DNA of 5,638 nucleotides from Deltaproteobacteria bacterium (GTDB taxonomy: Bacteria > Desulfobacterota > Binatia > Binatales > Binataceae), in the NCBI GenBank assembly GCA_003161515.1, contig PMOH01000507.1, positions 1 to 5,638 of the forward strand, in the 5' to 3' direction. This document shows positions 1-4,256 of the stretch, one piece after another. The notes beneath the pieces are model-generated. The model had not been told where the DNA came from and did not search any database. It saw nothing but the letters and a program-made list of their open reading frames with translations. Position 1 is the stretch's first letter; every line of letters starts with the position of its first letter. The translations under genes and the position numbers were made by a program.

Positions 1-22
1 AGCGCGTTCTTAATACTGAAAA
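1..22. repeat. Repeat end module, copy 1 (CTTAATACTGAAAA)
   Basis: These 22 bases match 753-774 at 20 positions, and both copies end in CTTAATACTGAAAA. The core CTTAATACTG also occurs inverted at 3964-3973. At 753-774 the module closes a repeat-rich spacer just upstream of a gene. By analogy, the sequence before this window probably also ends in such a spacer. Here the module runs up to the first ATG of the next gene and takes the place where a ribosome binding site would be expected. Confidence 0.55.
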
Positions 23-456
23 TGGCAAGCGCAGTGGCGATAGCAATCGTTGCGCGGCTCGCACCGGTCATCGCGGAAGCGATGGCGCCGGAGGTCGCGA
101 AGTTGTTCAAGTCCTTGCCGTTCGGTTTGGTCGATGCTGCGCCTAACTCCGATGTCGAAGTAAGTGTGGCGGCGAATATCGCGCGTGCGATGCCGGCGGT
201 GACCGCCCCGATGTTCGCCACTATCAGGAACAAGATCGGTATCGCAGTTGCGATCTATGCGACCGAGCATCCCGGCGACGACCTGCAATCGGACGCATCG
301 TGGATGGACATTCAGTCGATGGCGCAGGCGGGCGTCAATGCGGAAGGCCTCGACGCGTCGCAGATCCCAGTAAGCACGTTGCGCCAGATGGTGGCGTCGG
401 GAATCGAATTGTACCGAGCAGGAATCGGCGCCAAAGCGCTGACAGTGGAAAAATGA
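22..456 (+). CDS. Hypothetical protein, unrecognised, upstream of Mu-like head genes
   Basis: A 144-aa protein I do not recognise. Residues 1-28 are alanine-rich and hydrophobic with scattered charges (K, E, R), more like an amphipathic helix than a clean signal peptide or membrane span. Residues 45-80 form a second Ala/Val/Ile-rich stretch, and the C-terminal half (about 90-144) is more polar and probably helical. No catalytic or metal-binding motif is visible. It lies just before the gp25-type gene; in Mu that position belongs to the end of the lysis region, so a lysis-related role is possible but only a guess from position. The start is uncertain: no Shine-Dalgarno sequence precedes ATG 22, and the frame is open to the window edge. 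The G/C-ending codon pattern matches its neighbours, which supports it being a real gene, as does the lack of a better frame here. Confidence 0.65.
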   Translation: MASAVAIAIVARLAPVIAEAMAPEVAKLFKSLPFGLVDAAPNSDVEVSVAANIARAMPAVTAPMFATIRNKIGIAVAIYATEHPGDDLQSDASWMDIQSMAQAGVNAEGLDASQIPVSTLRQMVASGIELYRAGIGAKALTVEK

Positions 457-478
457 ACGCGGCAGGCGGAAGGAACGA

Positions 479-540
479 ATTGAATGTGAAACCCGCGGTG
501 GGTTTCACACATCCTTCGGCAGGGGTGACCCCTGCACCCA
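479..540. repeat. Double-hairpin interspersed repeat, copy 1
   Basis: The first stem pairs GTGAAACCC (486-494) with GGGTTTCAC (500-508) around a 5-base loop. The second is the near-perfect palindrome GCAGGGGT-G-ACCCCTGC (519-535). Both arms, the ATTGAATGT lead-in and the CACCCA tail recur at 3905-3964, while the loop and the linker differ between copies. This unit begins 23 bases after a stop codon and has no T-run behind either stem. A REP-like element or a 3'-end mRNA-stabilising structure therefore fits better than a classical intrinsic terminator. Terminator activity cannot be excluded. Confidence 0.8.
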
Positions 541-625
541 ATGACAAGGAATCGCGAAACGTCGAGGACGACATTTCGCTCTCAGGTTCTGGGGAGAGAA
601 CGCCACCACTCTGCTTCTGTTCCAC

Positions 626-642
626 CTTTCCGCGTCGGAAAG
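626..642. repeat. Hairpin with GGGTGAGGG tail
   Basis: CTTTCCG (626-632) pairs with CGGAAAG (636-642) around CGT. It is followed by GGGGGTGAGGGGG. The combination of a CT-rich/AG-rich stem and a GTGAGGG tail resembles the short interspersed palindromes scattered through many high-GC bacterial chromosomes. Confidence 0.6.
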
Positions 643-687
643 GGGGTGAGGGGGATAGGACGGCGCGATTCCGACGAAACTCCGGTT

Positions 688-710
688 CCCCTTCCCACTA
701 TGGGAAGGGG
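688..710. repeat. 10-bp perfect hairpin with TTAGGGG tail
   Basis: CCCCTTCCCA (688-697) pairs perfectly with TGGGAAGGGG (701-710) around the loop CTA. It is followed by TTAGGGGTTAGG. The tail has the same flavour as the inverted form ACCCTAACTCGACCCTCACC at 1526-1545, which suggests related repeat units in opposite orientations. Confidence 0.7.
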
Positions 711-752
711 TTAGGGGTTAGGTTCCTCTCTCAGTTATGCGCGCGACAACGG

Positions 753-774
753 AGCGCGGCCTTAATACTGAAAA
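753..774. repeat. Repeat end module, copy 2 (CTTAATACTGAAAA)
   Basis: This copy matches the first 22 bases of the window at 20 positions. It ends immediately before the ribosome binding site GAGGAG of the gene at 789. It therefore marks the boundary between the repeat-filled spacer and the gene. Confidence 0.6.
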
Positions 775-788
775 GAGGAGCGCCGTAA

Positions 789-1091
789 ATGGAATGGGGC
801 AACGCCGCGGGATGGGCCGCCGTCGTCGTCGCGTTCGTCGCGGTCAATGCCAGCACGATCCAATGGCTGCTGAAGCATCGCGACGATCAGCGTGAGCGCG
901 ACTCGAGCCGGGTTGCCGATCTGGAAAACGCGCTGACTGAACTGCGCGTGAATATGCCGCTCGAGTACGTGCGCCGCGAGGACTGGATACGATTCAGCGG
1001 AACTCTGGACGCGAAGTTGGACGCGATGCGCGAAGAAATGCGCGAGCAAATCGGTGAGATAAAGGAAAGGATGTATGCCGGACGCAATTGA
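789..1091 (+). CDS. Membrane-anchored coiled-coil phage protein (Mu gp25 / DUF2730 position)
   Basis: A 100-aa protein. Residues about 7-28 form a hydrophobic, Ala/Val-rich segment that can span the membrane, followed by a strongly charged, heptad-like region (about 29-55 and 68-96) expected to form a coiled coil. This is the layout of the small Mu gp25 / DUF2730 proteins that sit directly before the gp26-, gp27- and gp28-type genes. Their function is not established; a membrane-associated assembly or lysis role is possible. A GAGGAG ribosome binding site (775-780) lies 8 bases before the ATG, which makes the start firm. Its last 17 bases overlap the next gene, indicating translational coupling. 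The family assignment rests on size, architecture and gene order rather than a diagnostic motif. A holin- or spanin-like protein is the main alternative. Confidence 0.75.
   Translation: MEWGNAAGWAAVVVAFVAVNASTIQWLLKHRDDQRERDSSRVADLENALTELRVNMPLEYVRREDWIRFSGTLDAKLDAMREEMREQIGEIKERMYAGRN
1061..1070 (+). promoter_or_regulatory. Ribosome binding site inside the upstream gene
   Basis: The purine-rich AAAGGAAAGG lies within the end of the gp25-type gene and 4 bases before ATG 1075. It supports starting the gp26-type gene there and translational coupling of the two genes. ATG 1071 is in the upstream gene's frame, so it is not a competing start. Confidence 0.6.
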
Positions 1092-1389
1092 CCTCGAACA
1101 AAAGAATCGCGAGGAAGCGCGATGGCGGATGCTGCGCGTGGTCGACGCGGGACGTCCGATAGCGGTCTCCGAACAGATAATCTGGCGCGTGCTCGCCGAT
1201 ATCAAGCTCTCGCTGTCGCTCAACACCGTGCGCCGGGAGCTCTCCTACCTTCGCGACTTAGGGCTTATCGAACTCGAATGCGAAGACACGGAAACGTGGT
1301 TCGCAAAGTTGACCGCCAACGGGGTTGACGTCGTCGAGTACAACTTCCCATCGCCAGCCGGCGTCGCCCGCCCGCGCAAATACTGGTGA
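1075..1389 (+). CDS. VpaChn25_0724-like winged-helix phage protein (Mu gp26 type)
   Basis: A 104-aa protein resembling the VpaChn25_0724 family, found between the gp25- and gp27-type genes of Mu-like phages. Residues about 10-45 form two helices (RWRMLRVV, EQIIWRVLADI). Residues 48-62 (SLNTVRRELSYLRDLG) look like the recognition helix of a winged helix. Residues 64-80 (LIELE...WFAKLT) form the wing strands. The C-terminal LTANGVDVVE...GVARP matches the family's typical 'LT.RG.DVA....PGV.RP' ending. These proteins resemble small DNA-binding regulators, but their biological role is not established. The start overlaps the preceding gene by 17 bases. The stop (1387-1389) is only 7 bases before the possible ATG 1397 of the next gene, so the original operon was probably tight here. 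Confidence 0.82.
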   Translation: MPDAIDLEQKNREEARWRMLRVVDAGRPIAVSEQIIWRVLADIKLSLSLNTVRRELSYLRDLGLIELECEDTETWFAKLTANGVDVVEYNFPSPAGVARPRKYW

Positions 1390-1396
1390 GGGTGGG

Positions 1397-2161
1397 ATGA
1401 AGAAGAAAAGAATTTTAAGTCGCGCGCAGAAGACGCGCGCTGAACTCCCCTCACCCGCGCCGGAGGCGCGGCCTCTCCCGCAACAGAAGCGGGCGAGGCG
1501 GGTAATCAGTGGCGCGGAACGCGACACCCTAACTCGACCCTCACCTTCATCTTCTCCCTTAAAGGGAGAGGGGAAGAAAGACGGACATCCTGTGCGGGTG
1601 CCGATCGATCCGATTCCATTCAAGACCTGGAAAATAAAAAAGTTGCCGCCGGATTTGAAGGAAGAGCTTGACCGGATGTTGACCGAGGGCACGCTGCATA
1701 GCTGCCGGCAACTGGCGAAGTGGCTGGGGGACAATGGGTTCGAGATCTCGCATGCGGCGATTCACAAGTATGGGCAGAAGTTCGAGCGGCGGCTCGATTC
1801 GGTGCGGATAGCGACGGAGCAGGCGCGAATCGTTTGCGAACAATTCAAAGGCGACGACGAGCAGATGCAAAACGCGCTGATGAGGCTGGTGCAGACGCGG
1901 TTGTTCGAGGTGCTGTCAGCTACGAATGAAACAGAGACAGGGGATGCGAACGCGGAAGAGGCGACGGTCGCGCCGGTGAATGTCACGGCGCTGGCGCGTA
2001 GCGTGTCGGGACTGGCGCGGGCCGAGACCGAGCATCGCAAGTGGGCGGAGCGGGCGCGGGCGAACGTGGCGGAGGCGGAGAAGAAGGTCGATGAGGCGCA
2101 GGCGAAGGGGCTGAGCAAGGATGCGGCGGAGCAGATTAAGGCAGTGTTGATGGAGATTTAG
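1397..2161 (+). CDS. DUF3486 / Mu gp27-like protein, putative small terminase
   Basis: In Mu-like phages this protein precedes the gp28 terminase and is thought to be the small, DNA-recognising terminase subunit. With ATG 1397 it is 254 aa. The DUF3486 core starts near residue 80: KKLPPDLKEELDRML (81-95), then a helix-turn-helix-like RQLAKWLGDNGFEISHAAIH (104-123) and the highly characteristic KYGQKFERRL (124-133). A helical segment (135-173) and an Ala/Glu-rich coiled coil (205-236) follow, ending in the family's typical KGLSKDAAEQIKA. ATG 1397 has GAGGG 4 bases upstream. However, residues about 18-62 are the translation of palindromic repeat DNA and look nothing like the family. An in-frame GTG at 1592 (or 1598) would give about 189 aa, close to the usual length. 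The true start is therefore open; the family call is firm from about residue 78 onward. Confidence 0.85.
   Translation: MKKKRILSRAQKTRAELPSPAPEARPLPQQKRARRVISGAERDTLTRPSPSSSPLKGEGKKDGHPVRVPIDPIPFKTWKIKKLPPDLKEELDRMLTEGTLHSCRQLAKWLGDNGFEISHAAIHKYGQKFERRLDSVRIATEQARIVCEQFKGDDEQMQNALMRLVQTRLFEVLSATNETETGDANAEEATVAPVNVTALARSVSGLARAETEHRKWAERARANVAEAEKKVDEAQAKGLSKDAAEQIKAVLMEI
1447..1575. repeat. Palindromic repeat cluster at or inside the 5' end of the gp27-type gene
   Basis: The cluster contains CCCCTCACCC followed by a 6-bp stem, CGCGCC (1456-1461) with GGCGCG (1465-1470). Next comes CCTCTCCCGC, pairing 9 of 10 with the downstream GCGGGCGAGG. After that are ACCCTAACTCGACCCTCACC (1526-1545) and the stem TCTCCCTT (1553-1560) with AAGGGAGA (1562-1569). 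These are the same motif types as in the non-coding spacers at 626-724 and 2182-2352. The reading frame stays open through the cluster, so it would be translated if ATG 1397 is the start. Confidence 0.72.
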
Positions 2162-2181
2162 GGGGTGGTTGGGGATGCTGA

Positions 2182-2352
2182 AATTACCTCTCCCGCGGCT
2201 GGCGACAGAGTCGCAAGCCGCAAATCGGGAGAGGTCGTCAGACGACATTCATGTCGTCGGACGGGTGAGGGTCGCGGCATCGAGATGGATGCGTGCGCCC
2301 TCACCCGACACTCGCGGACTCGCGTCGACCTCTCCCGAAGGGAGAGGTAATT
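2182..2352. repeat. Composite palindromic element with 13-bp terminal inverted repeats
   Basis: The element fills most of the 211-base gap between the gp27-type gene and the terminase. Its ends are perfect inverted repeats: AATTACCTCTCCC (2182-2194) and GGGAGAGGTAATT (2340-2352). Inside are: a second GGGAGAGGT (2227-2235) closing a nested hairpin whose inner 12-base arms (2195-2206 and 2210-2221) have one mismatch; a palindrome GACGACAT-TC-ATGTCGTC (2241-2258); a long-range GGTGAGGG/CCCTCACC pair (2264-2271 and 2297-2304); and a terminal 9-bp stem (2328-2336 with 2340-2348). This looks like a compound REP or a very small non-autonomous (MITE-like) element. No clear target-site duplication was seen. 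Two short reading frames across it are only repeat DNA. Confidence 0.72.
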
Positions 2353-2372
2353 CCGGGAATAGCAACTAACTA

Positions 2373-3896
2373 ATGAGTGAACCTCTCTCAATACTACTTC
2401 CTTATCAGCGGCGATGGCTGGCTGATCAGTCGCAGGTCAAGGTTAGCGAGAAATCGCGGCGGATTGGGATCACCTGGACTGAGGCGGCTGACCGCGCGCT
2501 GGGCGCCGCGACCACCGGGCGAGCCGGGATCGACGGATGGTATATCGGCTACAACAAGGACATGGCGCTCGAGTTCATCGAGGCGGCGGCGCGATGGGCG
2601 CGGCGGTTCAATCGGGCGGCGGAGGCGGTCGAGGAAATCGTGCTCGAGGACGAGCGCACCGATATCCTGGCGTATCGGATTCGGTTCGCGTCGGGGCACA
2701 AAATCGTGGCGCTGTCGTCGCGGCCGTCGAATCTGCGCGGCAAGGACGGATGCGCGGTGATCGACGAGGCCGCGTTCCATGAAGATTTGCCCGGGCTGCT
2801 GAAAGCGGCGCTCGCGTTTACCATGTGGGGCGGACTAGTACGAATAATAAGTACTCACAACGGCGCGCATAGTGCATTCAATGAACTAGTCAGTGAGATT
2901 CGCGCGGGTAGGCGCCCATACTCACTTCACCGCACTACATTTGATGAGGCCCTGGCCGACGGACTATACAAAAAAATCTGCGAGCAGAGCGAAAACGAGT
3001 GGACTGAGGAGAAGCAGCGCGAGTGGCGTCAGCAGATAATTGACTATTACGCCGACAATGTCGGTGAGGAGTTGTTCTGTATTCCGCGCGCGTCGTCGGG
3101 CGCGTACCTCAGCTCGGTGCTGATCGAAGCGCGGATGAAGGCCGGGATACCGATCCTGCGATGGGAACAGCCGGCGGAATTTTCAGGCCGTCCGGAAGCA
3201 CATCGATACTCCGAGACGCAGGCGTGGTGCGAGGACAATATCGCGCCGGTGCTGGCGACGCTCGATCCAAACCTCGCGAGTTATTTCGGCGAAGACTTCG
3301 GGCGTTCGGGGGATCTGACTGTCATCTGGCCGCTGCAGATCGGGCAGGACCTGACGCGGCGGACGCCGTTCGTGGTCGAGCTGCGCAATATTCCGTTTCG
3401 AAACCAGGAGCAGGTGCTTTTTTATATTATCGACCGCTTGCCGCGCTTCACGACCGGTGCGATGGACGCACGCGGCAACGGACAATACCTGGCGGAGACC
3501 GCGGCGCAGCGCTACGGCGCGCGAATCGTGCAGGTGATGCTGTCGGAAGGGTGGTACCGCGAAAATATGCCTCGCTACAAGGCGGCGTTCGAGGACGGCA
3601 CGATCGAGATTCCGAAGGACGCCGACGTGTTGTCGGACCATCGCGCGATCGTGCTCGAGCAAGGCGTGGCGAAGATTTCGGAACGGCGCGCGGGCAGCGA
3701 CGGCAAAGGGAGGCATGGCGACTCGGCGATGGCGGCGGCGCTGGCGTTCTTCGCGTCGCGCGCGGAGGTGGGAAGGATCGCGTATATCCCGGCGCGCGGG
3801 TTGGGGAAGCGGGAGATTTTCGAGGGTCGGGGGAATCCGTTTGGCGCGGCGCCGGTCGAGGATGAGAACGTGGTTGGAAGGGGGAGGGGATTTTGA
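2373..3896 (+). CDS. terL: Large terminase subunit, Mu gp28-like DNA-packaging ATPase/nuclease
   Basis: This is the motor that cuts and pumps phage DNA into the prohead. At 507 aa it has the normal family length. The N-terminal ATPase carries a Walker A-like SRRIGITW (28-35), as in gp28-type terminases where the classical P-loop is degenerate. Walker B is CAVIDEAAFHED (127-138) with D131/E132, and the coupling motif is IISTHNG (158-164). The C-terminal RNase H-like nuclease has its expected acidic residues in GEDFGRSGD (D308), MDARGNG (D365) and RHGDSAMA (D450). All catalytic positions look intact. ATG 2373 is the first start after an in-frame stop at 2367-2369. No good Shine-Dalgarno precedes it, perhaps because the repeat element ends only 20 bases upstream. 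Codons at about 2830-2990 are markedly less G/C-ending than in the rest of the gene. Confidence 0.95.
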   Translation: MSEPLSILLPYQRRWLADQSQVKVSEKSRRIGITWTEAADRALGAATTGRAGIDGWYIGYNKDMALEFIEAAARWARRFNRAAEAVEEIVLEDERTDILAYRIRFASGHKIVALSSRPSNLRGKDGCAVIDEAAFHEDLPGLLKAALAFTMWGGLVRIISTHNGAHSAFNELVSEIRAGRRPYSLHRTTFDEALADGLYKKICEQSENEWTEEKQREWRQQIIDYYADNVGEELFCIPRASSGAYLSSVLIEARMKAGIPILRWEQPAEFSGRPEAHRYSETQAWCEDNIAPVLATLDPNLASYFGEDFGRSGDLTVIWPLQIGQDLTRRTPFVVELRNIPFRNQEQVLFYIIDRLPRFTTGAMDARGNGQYLAETAAQRYGARIVQVMLSEGWYRENMPRYKAAFEDGTIEIPKDADVLSDHRAIVLEQGVAKISERRAGSDGKGRHGDSAMAAALAFFASRAEVGRIAYIPARGLGKREIFEGRGNPFGAAPVEDENVVGRGRGF

Positions 3897-3904
3897 GGAA
3901 CGTT

Positions 3905-3964
3905 ATTGAATGTGAAACCCTGCGCGGGTTTCACGCTTCCGCGGCAGGGGTGACCCCTGCACCC
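3905..3964. repeat. Double-hairpin interspersed repeat, copy 2
   Basis: GTGAAACCC (3912-3920) pairs with GGGTTTCAC (3926-3934), and GCAGGGGT (3944-3951) pairs with ACCCCTGC (3953-3960). The stem sequences, the ATTGAATGT lead-in and the CACCCA tail equal those of copy 1 at 479-540, in the same orientation; loop and linker differ. It begins 9 bases after the terminase stop codon. As in copy 1, no T-run follows. Two copies placed just after stop codons hint at a 3'-end role or at a preferred insertion site. Confidence 0.8.
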
Positions 3965-3990
3965 AGTATTAAGATGCGGGACTTCGTCCC
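3964..3990. repeat. Inverted CAGTATTAAG module plus small hairpin
   Basis: CAGTATTAAG (3964-3973) is the reverse complement of the CTTAATACTG seen at 9-18 and 761-770. It directly abuts the double hairpin and is followed by the 5-bp stem GGGAC-TTC-GTCCC (3978-3990). This shows that the different repeat modules can occur joined together. Confidence 0.55.
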
Positions 3991-4016
3991 TGTTAGAAGT
4001 TGGTGGGGGACTGTCT

Positions 4017-4049
4017 CGCGGCTGGCGACATTGTCGCCAGTCGCTGGCG
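4017..4049. repeat. Two mutually exclusive hairpins, module shared with 2194-2221
   Basis: CTGGCGAC (4022-4029) can pair with GTCGCCAG (4033-4040). The CGCCAG half of that second arm (4035-4040) can instead pair with CTGGCG (4044-4049). The first 14 bases, from 4017, are identical to 2194-2207, and the 28-base alignment agrees at about 24 positions. It lies some 33 bases before the zinc-ribbon gene. This is most simply another repeat copy; a regulatory role is speculative. Confidence 0.55.
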
Positions 4050-4082
4050 CTTAGGTGGGTTTAGGGGTCTGTGCGTCGGCAG

Positions 4083-4238
4083 ATGAACATGAATAGCTAC
4101 TGGAGATGGAAGTGTGAAGAGTGCGGGTACGAGTTTATTCTTGCGCTCATTCGGCTGCCGCAGCCGTGTCATCGGTGCGGGGGCGAATGGTTTTTGAAAG
4201 TTGGCGAGGCCGCATCCAAGGAAAACCGAACTGACTAG
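4083..4238 (+). CDS. Small zinc-ribbon protein between terminase and portal genes
   Basis: A 51-aa protein with two CxxC knuckles, CEEC (residues 11-14) and CHRC followed by GG (29-34), spaced by 14 residues. This is the classic four-cysteine zinc-ribbon arrangement. The N-terminus is aromatic (YWRWK), and the segment between knuckles is hydrophobic (YEFILALIRLPQP), as in rubredoxin- or ribbon-like minidomains. The stop lies 18 bases before the portal ATG, so the two genes are probably co-transcribed. No strong ribosome binding site precedes ATG 4083; ATG 4089 is an alternative start giving 49 aa. Paired cysteines, intact frame and tidy spacing argue that the gene is real. A DNA-, RNA- or protein-binding accessory role in packaging is an inference. 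It does not obviously match the Mu zinc-finger regulator Com beyond the cysteine pattern. Confidence 0.75.
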   Translation: MNMNSYWRWKCEECGYEFILALIRLPQPCHRCGGEWFLKVGEAASKENRTD

Positions 4239-4245
4239 TCCCGTT

Positions 4246-4250
4246 GGAGA
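4246..4250 (+). promoter_or_regulatory. Ribosome binding site for the portal gene
   Basis: GGAGA, within TTGGAGAAGATCA, lies 6 bases before ATG 4257. This is good spacing and it supports that start over internal ATGs such as residue 15 of the product. Confidence 0.65.
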
Positions 4251-4256
4251 AGATCA

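Larger units (their letters stand above)
457..788. other. Intergenic spacer packed with palindromic repeats
   Basis: I see no credible gene in these 332 bases. From left to right the spacer holds: a two-stem hairpin unit (479-540) that recurs at 3905-3964; a weak CTCTC...GAGAG pairing near 580-597; a 7-bp stem (626-642) followed by GGGGGTGAGGGGG; a 10-bp stem (688-710) followed by a GGGGTTAGGGGTTAGG tail; and the module at 753-774. The ribosome binding site GAGGAG (775-780) of the next gene follows directly. A + strand reading frame is open from about 300 to 788, but it runs out of frame through the preceding gene and then through the repeats, so it is not convincing. Confidence 0.75.

Noticed and set aside
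479..540. Intrinsic transcription terminator
   Set aside because: The stems are strong but no T-run follows either stem in either copy, so a repeat element or stabilising hairpin is the safer call.
300..788. A 162-aa open frame on the + strand
   Set aside because: Its first half is an out-of-frame reading of the gene at 22-456 and its second half translates palindromic repeats. It has no ribosome binding site and no family resemblance.
457..788. CRISPR array or tRNA gene in the repeat-rich spacer
   Set aside because: The repeats are not regularly spaced direct repeats with unique spacers, and no cloverleaf with a plausible anticodon arm was found.
1325..1396. Upstream ATG 1325 as the start of the gp27-like gene
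   Set aside because: It would overlap the gp26-type gene by 65 bases in another frame without a convincing ribosome binding site. ATG 1397 or GTG 1592 are better candidates.
2165..2369. Two short + strand open frames of 61-66 codons between the gp27-type and terminase genes
   Set aside because: They lie almost wholly within the composite palindromic element and encode only Arg/Ser-rich translated repeats.
3161..3865. A 234-aa + strand frame inside the terminase gene
   Set aside because: This is a shadow frame of high-GC coding DNA. The terminase frame carries all conserved motifs through this stretch.
4083..4238. Homologue of the Mu translational activator Com
   Set aside because: It shares only the paired-cysteine pattern. 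Com lies elsewhere in Mu, next to mom, and the remaining sequence does not resemble it.
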